A stretch of 35,643 nt of DNA from contig SGPL01000353.1 of NCBI GenBank assembly GCA_004802705.1, forward strand, positions 1 to 35,643, in the 5' to 3' direction. Below, piece by piece: positions 1 to 11,286 of this stretch. The translations under genes were made by a program, and so were the position numbers. The notes under the pieces were generated by a model. It made no database searches and had not been told where the DNA came from. It saw nothing but the letters and a program-made list of their open reading frames with translations. The DNA is from Bondarzewia mesenterica. Taxonomy: Eukaryota; Basidiomycota; Agaricomycetes; Russulales; Bondarzewiaceae. Within the stretch, counting starts at the first letter, position 1, and each line of letters starts with the position of its first letter.

Positions 1-39
1 CCTAGACCCGCCTAATCTACGCATCGCGAAAGGAAACTA

Positions 40-1424
40 ATGGCTGAAGAACTTGATTACGAGGCTCTCTCGCCCAACGCCGGTCTGGGTGTACGTCCTA
101 CGTTCTGGACTCTTTGTTATTATGGCCGGCCGGTCGAGCGTTTTCCTGAACATATATTCTACTTTAGGTCAACATGATGGCTGGTGCACTCGTGAGTTTG
201 TATTTCTGACCTTACCTCGTCGAGATCGGTTTCCCCGATATGTATGCTGCCAGTGTCGGACGCAGAGCCTTTTTGTCCTGCCTTGGCTGGAGCGCGCGTG
301 TTGGCTCGAGGTGAACGACCGGACTGACGAGTAAATGCTCAGGCTGGGATCACCGAACATTCGGTCATGTTCCCTATAGATAGCATCAAGGCGAGTTTGC
401 TTGCACTCTGCTTTGTGGATCGGTCGCTGACGCGTGGTTGTTAGACTCGCATGCAAGTGTTTACGGCGTCGCCTGCCGCGGTGTACACTGGCATTGGGAA
501 TGCCTTCACGCGAATATCGTCGACGGAGGGCGCGCGTGCGCTGTGGCGAGGGGTGTCGTCGGTCATTTTAGGTGCCGGACCTGCGCACGCGGTGCACTTC
601 GGCATGTATGAGGCAGTAAAGGACTGGACGGGTGGGAACGAGGGGAATGCAAATCAGTGGCTCTCGACATGTGAGTATTCAAGCACCCTGTTTAGGCTAG
701 GGTGATTGCTTCGAGGAACACGTTGTGCGAATGGTTGACTCGTGTACGTGAAATCCAGCTCTCGCAGGCGCTACGGCCACTATTGCAAGTGATGCCTTGA
801 TGAATCCGTTTGATGGTCAGTAATTTAGTTCACAATATTCGATGATACCATGCTAATGCTTTCCGTATCATAGTCATCAAGCAGCGAATGCAAGTTCACC
901 AATCTGAATTTCGCTCCATGTTCACCTGCGCCTCCACAGTCTTCCGCACCGAAGGATTGTCAGCCTTCTACGTCTCCTACCCCACAACCCTCACCATGAC
1001 CGTCCCCTTCACCGCCGCCCAATTCACGGTCTACGAGCAACTGAAACAGTTGATGAACCCCAGCGGCGTATATTCCCCCGCGTCGCACATTGTTGCCGGT
1101 GGAGTAGCTGGCGGAGTTGCGGCGGGCTTGACGACACCGCTTGACGTCGCGAAGACGCTATTACAGACGAGAGGGACGTCGACGGATGCTGAGATCCGGC
1201 ATTGTAAGGGCATGCTGGATGCCATGCGGATTATTTGGCAGAGGGATGGGTTGCGAGGATTCGGTCGAGGGATGACGCCACGGGTCGTGACGCATATGCC
1301 TAGTAATGCTTTATGCTGGCTGTCGTATGAGTTCTTCAGTTCGTACTTTCTCCTTTGTTCTCAGAGGTTCCCCATGCTGATCCTGGTTTTTTGATGATGC
1401 TCAGAGTCGGCTATTCGCGATTAA
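40..1424 (+). CDS. MRS3/MRS4: Mitochondrial iron carrier, mitoferrin family (MRS3/MRS4)
   Basis: Mitochondrial carrier of the inner membrane. Mrs3/Mrs4 and mitoferrins import iron for heme and Fe-S cluster synthesis. I read seven exons: 40-90, 168-191, 343-390, 445-670, 768-815, 874-1338 and 1405-1424. They join in frame into 293 residues, the usual carrier length. All three carrier signatures are present: PIDSIK (36-41), PFDVIK (130-135) and PLDVAK (221-226), one per two-helix repeat. The N-terminal NMMAGALAGI and the DALMNPFD stretch before the second signature are characteristic of the mitoferrin branch. The last intron is needed to give the normal ending YEFFKSAIRD; reading through it gives an atypical tail stopping at 1394. 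Intron 3 is GC-AG. The gene converges with IPI3. The family is sure; the iron specificity is inferred from the subfamily. Confidence 0.93.
391..444 (+). other. GC-AG intron in the mitoferrin gene
   Basis: The exon ends in AAG and the intron begins gcgagt and ends ttgttag. No GT donor nearby keeps the reading frame from PIDSIK into TRMQVF. GC-AG is a known minor variant of the major-spliceosome intron; 54 nt is normal length here. Confidence 0.8.
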
Positions 1425-1809
1425 TCTTTGTGATGCTTAGACTGTCGAACACACAGGACGACTGAAAACAGGGACTTGAGTCGTCTCTTCTCGCTTTGCT
1501 GCAATGTTGTCTGTTTTATCTATTGGCTCTCTGTGCATGTTATGGGAGCGATGAATCTTAATAGATGCCGATTCCGGGGCATATCCAGACTCATCTACTA
1601 TGCATATTTCATCACCGTCTAACCATGTCTTGGTTTCGTGCAAGGCCCGATAACTTGCGCGAATATTTGAACGGTTATCGTTTGCCTGAGCAGGAATTGG
1701 TTAGGTTGCGGATTGCCATCTGCGTCCGACCACAACGAGAAACCTCAGGTAGGACGGCGTAAACATATGATGAGCGATAGTATACTTTTAACAAGGGGTC
1801 ACCGAAGCA
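1425..1809. other. Intergenic, convergent 3' flanks
   Basis: About 385 bases lie between the stop codons of the carrier and IPI3. They should hold both 3' UTRs and polyadenylation signals. I see no gene-like ORF, RNA gene or repeat here. Confidence 0.6.
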
Positions 1810-3704
1810 TTAATCAGTCGCAGATGCAGACGTCCTTCCTCTCTTCCTGGACCGTTCCTCGTCCGTCGAATCCGCGACCTTCTCCTTTCCTTGTGCCACA
1901 ACCTTTTGTACCACGGTCTGCCACATGACATCGTTCATGCCCTTCGCACGACCGAGCTGTTCGCGCAGCCGTCCAACCTCGTCCTCAAGCTCCGTCACGC
2001 GCGACTGCAGCGACGCAGCCGGCGCCGGTTCCGAAGCTGATGTCGGTCGCACGAAGAACGAATAGTCGCGGAGAAGCTCGGCGGAGGAGTACACAATGGT
2101 GGACTCTAGTGTCGGCTACGAGATTCATGTTCGAAGCTTGAGCGCTCAAATTGTGAACGAATGCATCGGACGCCGCACCTTGTCTTGTGCAGGTAGCACC
2201 ATCGTCACCTCATGAGCCTCCCTAGCTTTCGCATCGCGCATGCGCTGGAAAGGCAAAACGGGTCTCACGGGCATCTCACGGCTCGTATCCCCGCCTACAC
2301 TCAGACTCAAGCTAACGTGTCCTATCAGGTCCGGCGGCTTCAACATCGTCTCCAGGTGCGTGATAGAGAAGCCCTTGTGCGTGGTGATAGTGCGAAGAAG
2401 TTGATGAGAAGGGATGTCATAGATATTGATGACGCCAGTTGACGTGCCGACAAGGAGAAGGGAGGATGTGAGGGAGATCGTGAGGGTAGTTATTGGTTCG
2501 CTGTGAGACACGTCCTCATCAGTAACATGAGTGTAGAAAGAGAAAAAAAGTGGGCTCGTACCCAACAGATATCAAACGCTTCTTCGCCTCTCTTGGATCC
2601 TCATCCCCAATTCTGACGATGTCGCTGACACCCGCACCGCCGACTGCCTCCGTAGCTATCCCACCACCCTTATCCATGCGCTTGCGGAAAAGATTCACTT
2701 GATGTATCGACCCGTCTGCAGAGGCAGCGAAGAAAAGACGTTCCGTAATGTCCCATGCGATACGAGAGATTGCGTGCGGGAAGTGGAATGTCGTGAGCAG
2801 TGTGTTCGAGGACAAGTCCCATAGCTAGACGAGAGAACACGGTGAGATCATGCGAGATCACTGCTACGGGACAAACCGAACCTTGACAGAATGGTCTACT
2901 GACGCCGTTAACAAGCGACATAACGGAAAGTCGCCTATGCCACAAAGAATGTCGGTGATAGGCAGCGTGTGGTCCGAAAAATGGGTGTATGGTGTGGGGA
3001 CTTCATTCTGAAGATCGTCATCAAGAAGTCTAAATTTTGACAGGGTTTTGAGTCAGTCCCGTGCAGATTCAATAGTGCGAAGGAATTGACCTAGACACCG
3101 ACCAAACGCTCACGCCCGAGTCCTCGCTGCCTGAAAACAGTGCCGCGCCGTCTTGCGAAAGTCGAAGGACATTCACTTGTCGATAATGAGCCTCCCATGA
3201 GTTATACAAGATCCCTGAGGCAATCTACTAGCAATATATGGCGTCTCAATTGACGGAAGAAGAGTTATAGATATATAAAAATCAGACTAGCCTCCCAAAG
3301 GTAAATCCGTCCCTGCGAGGTCCCTGCTGCACAGAAATTTCCGCGGGCATCAACTGCAATACATGATAAACGCTCGGGGAGGACGATCTTCAGTGCAATT
3401 TGATCCTGAGCGACGAGCAAAAAGTATGGGCTTTTGTGGGCAAAAACGGTGCGAAAAAAAATGCGAACTACACTTTTTGGAAGTTGTACACGTTCAATAT
3501 CGATTTGTCCGGCTGCGCAGCAAGCATGAATCCCCCTTGGCCATCTGCGGTGTTGACGACAGCTGTGCAGTGCGAGGACGAGCTGGTTTGTTTGAAAGAA
3601 GCGAGAGAGCTGCCGGTTTGGATGTCATGGAGAATGATGGCGCCCGAACCTCCTGCGCTGGAAGACGGTGTGGTTGCGCAAAGCACAACTTCTTGCAGCC
3701 GCAT
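1810..3704 (-). CDS. IPI3: IPI3 / WDR18-like WD40 pre-rRNA processing protein
   Basis: WD40 protein of the Rix1 (Ipi1-Rix1-Ipi3) complex, which acts in the nucleolus on ITS2 processing and pre-60S maturation. The start at 3704 gives MRLQEVVLCAT, followed by blades recognisable as ALFSGSEDSGVSVW, LLTASVDHSVKLWDL (about 2815-2950) and LFFAASADGSIHQVNLF. Next comes a segment ending in MVLPAQDK. An intron (gtgcgg to actagag, near 2100-2170) joins it to STIVYSSAELLRDYSFF. The last exon is a coiled-coil tail (RVTELEDEVGRLREQL) and a basic end (RSRKRGR), typical of fungal Ipi3. Several introns of about 50-75 nt, mostly GT-AG, restore one frame throughout. Family call is strong. Two exons in the middle lack an internal Met and are easily missed by ORF scans. 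Confidence 0.9.
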
Positions 3705-4136
3705 GGTGCTGCAGATGAGGGAGAGTTCGAAATGTGTAGTAGACGCGAGTGAACACTGTGAAAGAATGAAACCGCCATGTAGGTTGCGACGCTCGGGCCG
3801 CTGCGCTCCACTGCGGCCGCGCCTCAAGTTCGTTCGTGACGTCTTTCCCGGTTGGTGAGAACAGACAAAACCGAACACAAAGTCCAACAATCTTAGTATG
3901 TACCAGAATCGCGATGTATGTATACATACTATATAGCAGGAATCTGAATCCATAAGTAGCAGAAATCGTCTTGATAAATATTTACTGCATCGTCGTAAAG
4001 TAAACATTGCAATGGCAATGAGATGAGCGTGGATCAAGACAACAAGAATAGACTGTATACCAAGTGCCGCGACACCAGACCGAGACAAAGGATAGCATAA
4101 AACAAGAAAAATAGCAACGGGCGATGTTGCCCATGA
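3705..4136. other. Intergenic, IPI3 promoter side
   Basis: This stretch lies upstream of IPI3 and downstream of the transcription-factor gene, both on the minus strand. It contains overlapping short ORFs with no recognisable protein. No TATA-like or repeat signal stands out. Confidence 0.5.
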
Positions 4137-7100
4137 TTAAGTTACACATTCAGAGTTTGACGCATTCGACACCCCCAAGCCCTGCACGAAATCATACCAT
4201 ATCTGATCCTGACTCGGCTCATTGCCGTGTTGCATGACGCCGACGACGCCGCCGCCAACGCCCATAGATCCTGGCGGTCCCCCGACGGCAGGATGAACGC
4301 GCACCTCCTGCGTCTGTGGCCGCTGATGCTCATGTGGGTACGGATACACCGGCGGTGCGTACTGTTGCTGCTGTTGCTGCAGCGGCTCTGGTGGGACACC
4401 GAAGGGAGAGTAACCGGCCGCGGACGGCATGGCAGTGAGCATGCCATGATCAACCATGGGCGCCGAGATGGGGTTCACTGGCGCCGGCGGGGGCATGTAG
4501 GGAACTCCGGGTGAGGTTCCCTGAACCTGAGAGTCTGGGGTGAAACCGCGGATGCCATAACCTGATTGAGGCGGCGCCTGCCCGAAGGGCAAACTTTGCG
4601 CATGCTGATGCTGCCCGCCCCCGACAGTGTCGTAATAGCCAGCCCACGACATAGAGGTGTCCCCGAACTGGTTAGGCACATACTCTGGACCTGGTTGTAT
4701 TTGCGAGGATACGGGCGCTGGAACCGGCGGGCGATATATGTGGTCCAGAGTCGGTATGTCCGCGTGATTGGCGCTTTGGCTGGCGGTAGAATGACCGGAC
4801 TGAGCGGCGGGGGAGGCAGCCGAGCTTGAGTTTGGGCTAGTGGAGGGAGACCGATTTATCACGCTCTTTCTGCCCCCGAGTACTCGGAGCTCATCCGGTT
4901 CGTCTGGGTCCATTTCTCTACGCTGGGGTAGCGTCGTGTTCCCCGCACCAGCGTTAGCATGATGCTCGCCGAATACCCGATGAGCACGTTGTTGTAGTTT
5001 ACTTAGCGTTGCCTGGAAGATCGACGAACAGGCAGGTGAGATGGGCGATATTCATGCCGAAAAAAAGCATACCAAGGTGGAAGGCGGACGACATCCACTC
5101 GATCCGCTTTCGTAAAAGGCACACCCGCCATCCAACTCGGCCAATGAGTTCTGCGCGAGCGAGCTTCCGGGGCTTACGATCACAATCGCCCCTAGAACGA
5201 TCTGCAAAAGCGCAGTGCATCAGCATATCGACTTCAGAGATAATTCCTGGCTAAATCGAGCTCACACAAGCTGAAAATACCCCGGACCAGAAAAACCACA
5301 CGTTACCGGTCATCCTGGGATACGCTACGTAGCAACTCCGTAGACCGGAGATGAGGCGGCAAGCGCTGTGGTAGGCAGCCAGCACAGAAGAAGAATACTT
5401 ATGCTTGAGCGGGTCGGTTGGTAATTCACGGATGGCTTGCGCGAGATAGCTTCTGTGAATATAGAGCAGATCTAGAAGAGACAGATTTATGCAATCAGCA
5501 AGATAGTCTTGGACAGACGAAAATAGACTATTTGCTTACTCGACTCACGTTCGCACACGATGCAGAATTGTTGCATAGCACGCGATGGATCTGCGTTCCA
5601 CCCTTGACCAGGCTCGACGTTCGGACTGGGGCATCGGAGATGAGGTGGGACAGGAAATGTGCGGATGCGTTTGTCAAGCTCGAGCAGGGACGCATAATTC
5701 AAGCCATGAATCGTGAAGGTACGCTGTACAGATGCAGAGAGAACTGCGGCGCTGTAACGAGCCTTCCAACCATGCCCTAAATGAACAACAGATGAGTAGC
5801 AAATTCCGATAACATAGCTAAGGACAACCAGTACGAACAGCTCATTTCAATTTCACCTTTAGTATTGACATATGGGTCAACGTCGTCAGGGAAGCGACAG
5901 TCAGTATACCCCAAATTAAGCGCTGGAGGTCGGCCGCTGACAACGCTCTGAGAAAGACAGATTAATGTGAATAACTGAGAGTCAGTGTTAACTACTCACA
6001 GACCAGGCATCCCAGGCATACAACTCCCAGAACATGACACGACGTCTCTGGACCTCATCCTTGTCGAGGTTCCAACCAGAGCTGTCGCGCTCTGTAAATT
6101 TAACTTATCAAACCCTACACTTGTAATTACAAAAGATTGTTAACTTACGCAGGCCAATCTAAAGTGCAAAAAGAGTTCAACGAGGGATATGAATCTTTTT
6201 GTTTCACTCTACGTACCACAAGTGCCACTCTCACCGCCAATCCAGACAACAACCACCGCATCTCATTGTTCGAGCGATCGGTCAAGTAAGTGAAGAAGCA
6301 CATCATGAACATAGCTTGCACCGAAGCGGTCGTCGTCTCCTGAGATATTGAGTCGAGCGAATACGCGGCAAATGCGAGTGCGTTATACTGCTCAGACAAG
6401 AGGGATTCAGACTCGTCGTAGAAAGCACCAGCTGCGAGCACCATGAAAAAGAGGGAAAGGCGGTGTGAATGCACGGTGGCGAGGGAAATACCACCATTTC
6501 CTCCACCATAGATCGGATCCAGGATGGTCCGCTTCAAGTCCGTTCGAGGCACGACGTTATACCTGGGCAACGACTAATGAGTGCGACTAAAGATAATTCC
6601 TGCAACGGATGAGGAACGAACATCCACGCCCCATGTGCATAAAATAGTTCCGCAAGTTGTTCAGCTCGCCCTCGTGGCGGAATAAAGGTGGTGAATTCGT
6701 ATTTTGTATAGGGGCATTCGCGCAATCCGAATGGGAAGGAGCGTACGAGTTCGAGAATCTCATATGGCAGACCCAGGTACTTTGGGTCTCTAGTCTTCCG
6801 GGTCGGCTGGTCATAATCCTGGAATTATAGAGGTATAGGTTGTCTGGCCATTTCGTCAATGCCAGTAATTGACTCACGGAAATCAAATTTTGCAGGTACT
6901 GAAAAGATGATCAGCAACACCGGCATGCATTGAATGAGAATTGGGCGCACCTCCGAGCCTGCGGTTTCACCATAGTATCGGGCCCTGCCATCCAAGCCGA
7001 TGGAAAGCGAGCCTATGTCTATGGTAACGTTCTCGAGATCCGCTTCATACTTGGACTCCAATTCACTGATCTCTCTGAATTGATCCTGCCCCCCTGCGTC

Positions 7101-7757
7101 GCGCAGCAATGGGTGAGGTGATGATTTATCCACCTGAGCTTCTGACAAGGCCTGCTCCAGGACTCTGATACGGGCCGTCATCGTTTTTACCTGTTCAGTC
7201 AGTCTTTGTGCATGCGCCATGAGTACTCTGAAACGTGGCATAAGCAACATTGGACATCAATTCGATCGACAATCTTACTTGTTTCCTTTCGTAGCCGCCA
7301 AAGTTCCTAGATAGCATGGTTAGTTCAGAAACCAGTACTTCCATGCCGAGAGATCTAACCATCTGGACAAATCGCGGCACATCCCCGTCGGATGCAAGAT
7401 TGGCAGGGAAAAGATCTGCGTCGTGAAAAGATAAGAACAGGGAATTTTTTTTGTCAGCGCACTTCATTTCACGGCAGAATCATGCATAAAACAGCACACG
7501 TTGAAACATAGTTGACAAATTTTACATACCTATCACACTTGAGCTTCGACCTAGGAATGGACGATTATGACGCAACAGGCAGGGGGTGAGGTTCCGAGTC
7601 GGAGGAACAGAGAAATATAGACAGCAAACCTTCTGCATTCGGCGCATGACAGGCCAGACTTTCGGTCTCGAGGGGTGCTGGTGCTGGTAGAAGGTTCACC
7701 TTTGCGAGCTTCGAATACTGGAGGGTTCGTGGCATTGTCGGATGTCAAATTATTCAT
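4137..7757 (-). CDS. Zn2Cys6 fungal transcription factor with Fungal_trans domain
   Basis: Binuclear zinc-cluster regulator. The N-terminus (start 7757) carries CAEC-RRSKLK-C, then PCQSCIRRGCAAICPDG, spread over three small exons. This is the C6 DNA-binding cluster with its basic linker. A heptad-like dimerisation segment follows (VLMAHAQRLTEQV, RIRVLEQAL; about 7110-7250). The middle (about 5950-6860) matches the Fungal_trans domain: LPYEILELV, FYAHGAWM, YNVVPRTDL, then RRRVMFWELYAWDAWSS and SGRPPALNL. The C-terminal exon is low complexity, with Ser/Pro/Gln stretches and a six-Gln run, ending IWYDFVQGLGV. I count about 14 introns, the most in this window. One has donor AA|gtaag at about 7279, which is needed to keep frame. 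The target genes cannot be told from sequence, and there is no adjacent biosynthetic cluster. Confidence 0.9.
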
Positions 7758-8430
7758 GGTAGCTTATGAGCCCAATACGGTTGAAAGAAGAAAATTCGTG
7801 GGCTTGGGCGCTACAAACACAGTCTTGCGCTCGTACCCCAGAACGAAGGTGAACAGAAAAGAGTTACTGGTAGTGAACGCGTAGTGAAGAAAGAAAGGGG
7901 GCGAAGGGGGGCGACGCGAATCGGCACTGCCGGATGACTCTGGGAGGACGTATTGAGAAACAAAGCCATTATGTTGACAACAGATAAACTGACCGCTGTT
8001 TTCAGAATTGTTTGGCTATCACAGAAATCAAGGGGGTATTCTAAGGGACACAACCTGAGGCGGGTCGTTTGTTGTAGATCTGGCAAACTTTGTCGCCGAG
8101 ACGAGCGTTAGCCTTTAGAAGATTATACCAAGCTTACGTCATCGATCGCAAGCTCCGTCGTTTGCGGGGCAAGTTGAAAGTCCCATCTCGAGTAAAGTAT
8201 ATCCGTATATGTAGAGGACAGGTGCGATAGTGCGGTGCTGACGATCATTGAGTACACCGATGGCGGAAGGTCCCTAGTGATGACCACAAGCAAGCGCGAA
8301 AACATATAATTACTATACTGTAAGTAAACGGGAGTTCGATAAAGTGAATGCGCGATGTACATATAACTACAAGTTTTGCTGTGCTAATCAAGAAGTTCCA
8401 CGCACAAGTAAAATTCATGCTTCCCACTGA
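7758..8430. other. Intergenic; promoter region of the Zn2Cys6 gene
   Basis: The stretch just upstream of the transcription factor (about 7880-7920) is strongly pyrimidine-rich on the minus strand, as often seen near fungal transcription starts. The rest is the 3' flank of the F-box gene. Short ORFs here (for example 7811-8086 and 8123-8362, minus) have no recognisable motif and no splice continuity. Confidence 0.5.
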
Positions 8431-10204
8431 TCATGCAATGACGCAGTCATTCCCAATTCTCGCGCTTCTCCCATGTCTGGCACCCGTTCGCATACTCTCC
8501 ATCAACACCTCATTCCGCATCCTCAAATCATCCACTTCCTTTTCGATATCCATCCGCTTGGACTTCTCCTCTTTTCTCAAACTCCTGAGCAACGGCAACA
8601 TCTTCGCCACTTCCTCCCACCTATTGCACCTATCCTGGACTACCGACTCGTAGTCGTCGTCACCGAGCATGTCGTCACTCCACGTAAGGCCGGACTGGAA
8701 CTGCAAGTCGCGCCCTGCAAGGAGGCGGGAGAGAAAGAGTACGATTGGGACGTAATCATTGTCTATGGGTGAGACGCCGATGTTCAACAGTTCCAGCGCT
8801 GAAAATTCGACGACTCCGTCCTCGGGTATCCCCGATACCCCTGCATCAATGTAGACGCCAAGTTTCTTCAGCTTTGGGAAGTGCTCCGCGAATGTGTACA
8901 ACGAAAAGATAGTGAGGGTGGGCCGCGGTAGCATGAATGGTTCCGGATTAAGCACCAGGTTCTCGAGATTCGGAAGCGCGGCTCCCATCTCGGCAATGTC
9001 GCATTCCAAGATGATAATAGAGAGGTTGTTCCGGATTTCGAAGGTGATTAGCTCTTTGAGAGACAGTATGGGGCGTATGTGATTGAAGGTGATGGGGAGG
9101 TAAGACGATGGCTGCTCCCATTGAGGCACGACGATGTCCAAGTATAGATGCAATAGGTTGGGATATGTCACGACCAGAGCAGACAGGAAGTCCTGCACGA
9201 CATCTGCATCATCCAATTTCAAGGAACTTATCAAGAGACAGGTGAGTTTGGGCAGCGGTGTCCCCTCCGTGAGAAATCGTTTCGCATCGGCGAAGCTGAT
9301 ACCCAAGGACAGGTCCCAGAGAGCTGGGAAAGCGCCCTCAAGGAGATGAGCTTCAAAGGATGTGACACTCTCAGTTATATACTCAACTGCATGATCGCAG
9401 ATGAGATCGAACTGGACAGTTTCCAGATCCTGCAGTCTCGAGAGCTCTTCCATTATGCGAGGAGTGAGCAAACTCTTGGGCACGGTTACCTGCTTCAATC
9501 GAGGAAGACCGCGAACCAAGTCCGCTAGAGGAGCAATGATGGCATGCGCATTATGTGGGTACGACTGATCCAAAACGAAACTTGTGAGAGATGGCATGCG
9601 GCCGACGATATCAGAAACCTGAGCTGCAGGTCCATAATCACCCCCAGTAATTATGAACGTCCTGAGCTCTTGGACATTGTCGTGCATGAAGAGCGTGCGA
9701 TAGGGCAGAACATTATGTTGGGGTACGAGCCAGGTAAATGAGCGAAGATTTGGGAAAATGACAAGTGAAGTACGCGTTCGAGCGATATCGTTGAATACAG
9801 ACTGGTCCAATCGAATGACATTGAGAGAGGACGCCGACGTCGAATATTCGAGACGTCGCACTCGACGCGCGTAGGGGGCAAATCTCGCCCAATCTGCTTG
9901 CGAAGGTACTGTTTTAAAAGCCTGATAGCATGGACGTCAGATAAAACAGTGAGTTCAATGAATGTGCAAAGGACATTACATAGGTAGAATAGTCGTAAGT
10001 CGGCGTCGGCTGCAAAGGGGCCAATATTCGAAACAGACGGTATAGATTGTCGACTTCCCGCCATACATTGTCCAGCGCGACACTCGCCCATCGCTTACAG
10101 ACAAGAGCGGCGTTGATGTTTGATTGTTGATCCTGGAAAGAGAAGATGATGTCGAGGAGTTCGGGGATGGCAAGGACGCGATGCGTAGTATTTTCGAGTG
10201 GCAT
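8431..10204 (-). CDS. F-box protein with LRR-like body
   Basis: Putative substrate receptor of an SCF ubiquitin ligase. Two exons, 10204-9980 and 9921-8431, are joined by a 58-nt GT-AG intron (DYSTY then AFKTVPSQADW). Residues about 8-50 hold the F-box: VLAIPELLDIIFSF followed by CKRWASVALDNVWREV. Most of the remaining protein (about 480 residues) has a repeated pattern of short hydrophobic strands with Leu/Asn spacing (LPNLENLVL, FPKLKKLGV, YPNLLHLYL), as in degenerate leucine-rich repeats. It ends in a charged coiled-coil-like tail (RKEEKSKRMDIEKEVDDLR). This is the usual form of the large F-box family of mushroom genomes. Substrate unknown. Confidence 0.85.
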
Positions 10205-10410
10205 GATGGAATGTGGCCAAACACAGTTGATTTTCAGTTCACAAAACTATTTGCCGAGCAAAAGCAATGGAGCTAAGACCTCAGATAATGACATAAATAA
10301 GAATATAGCCAAGAGACAAGATGAAACGCGACGACCTTCTGGAGAGGCTCGCAATCGGTGACTCAAACTCTACAGCAGCGCGTCTGTGGCTGCATGCAAC
10401 AAAATGGCAC

Positions 10411-10430
10411 TTATGTAATCAATTACATAA
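10411..10430. repeat. Inverted repeat, 9-bp arms
   Basis: TTATGTAAT, then CA, then ATTACATAA: perfect 9-bp arms with a 2-bp spacer. The arms resemble bZIP-type half sites (TTAC/GTAA-like), so it could be a regulatory site in the F-box/TAF10 divergent promoter region. It may also be chance in AT-rich DNA. Confidence 0.35.
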
Positions 10431-10993
10431 ATTTCATGGGAAAACAACCAGCAACACATGTGCAGTTCATGATGAGAGAGCATACTTTCCGAGATGCTGA
10501 TGACAGGGTAAGCAGCAAGCTGTATCGATACGAAAGATGAAATGCATCAGAGAACATCTACAGAGAATCGAGATATCATTGAACAAGCACTTCAGCACTC
10601 AAACCAAGTCAAACCAGTGGCCATAACGATCGACACTCGGTTCTCGGACTCAGATCTTAGAGCTGCTGCAATTACCGGCGGCCGGGAAAGGCGCCTCAAC
10701 ACATCGTGGGTTGGGATTCAAAAATTTCAAGCTTCAAGCTTCAACGTTGGCGGTAGGTACGCCAAGGTCCAGTGTCTTCATTTGCCGACACTGACGAGAG
10801 AATACACTTACTACAAGTCTGTACCTGCCCCTTGGGCCTCAAAGTTTGATGCAAAAGAATATAATACTACAGCCATTCGCGATTCAAAAGGCGACACGGT
10901 AAGCACACCATTAGATTGATGATGTGAACACCTGGACGAAGGAAAGATATCAGTGAAAAGTCGTCGACGTGATAGTAAGAAAAGAGAAAAAGA

Positions 10994-11101
10994 TCAGTCA
11001 AAACGGACGAGACCACCAAAGTAGTTCGCCCGAAGGTAGCTGAGATAATTTTCTGCAATGTGGGGTTCGCTCCCACTAAAGCCAAATGCCTCAAACATCA
11101 T
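10994..11101 (-). other. Candidate small ORF (35 aa) or spliced non-coding transcript
   Basis: The ORF starts MMFEAFGFSGSEPH and ends FGGLVRFD. Upstream on the same strand are a TATA-like box (11207-11215) and a CT-rich stretch (about 11130-11160). However, gtgagt at about 11131 and ggctttag at about 11082 could form an intron of about 60 nt. That intron would remove this ATG and leave no good start codon. So it is either a small protein or a spliced RNA without an obvious ORF. No family is recognised. Confidence 0.2.
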
Positions 11102-11206
11102 TAGACCAGGGCTTAGACGTGGACACTCACCGGGCAAAAAGAAAAGGGAGGGAGAAAGTCGATGAAACAATTTGAGGGACAAGATGCGAAGAGTAAACTT
11201 GCGAAC

Positions 11207-11215
11207 CTTATATAG
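11207..11215 (-). promoter_or_regulatory. TATA-like box on the minus strand
   Basis: CTATATAAG read on the minus strand, followed downstream by a long CT-rich tract. This is a common core-promoter layout in fungi. It lies about 105 bases before the ATG of the small ORF at 11101. On the opposite strand it lies about 75 bases before the TAF10 ATG and might serve that gene instead. Confidence 0.4.
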
Positions 11216-11286
11216 GAACTCCGCCCCGCTAACTCCGACACAACTCTTGCCACCGCGCCGCCTCATGCTCCTGTGATATCACCGGC

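Larger units (their letters stand above)
10205..11286. other. Intergenic between divergent F-box and TAF10 genes
   Basis: About 1.1 kb lies between two divergent start codons and must contain both promoters. It also holds an inverted repeat (10411-10430), tandem aagcttc units near 10729-10742 and a minus-strand promoter-like stretch (11100-11215), each listed separately. A plus-strand 125-codon ORF at 10542-10919 has no recognisable motif; I do not call it a gene. Confidence 0.5.

Noticed and set aside
1339..1394. Read-through C-terminus of the carrier (SSYFLLCSQRF...)
   Set aside because: Splicing 1338 to 1405 gives the family-typical ending FFKSAIRD, so this stretch is better explained as an intron.
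7811..8086. 91-codon minus-strand ORF upstream of the Zn2Cys6 gene
   Set aside because: It lies in the CT-rich promoter region and shows no motif or splice continuity.
10542..10919. 125-codon plus-strand ORF between F-box and TAF10 genes
   Set aside because: No recognisable domain and no splice signals extending it. It could be chance in a 1.1-kb non-coding stretch.
10867..11094. Minus-strand frame resembling a formate/nitrite transporter segment (VGANPTLQKIISATFG)
   Set aside because: Only a short stretch looks similar, no neighbouring transporter segments are present, and the match is too weak to claim.
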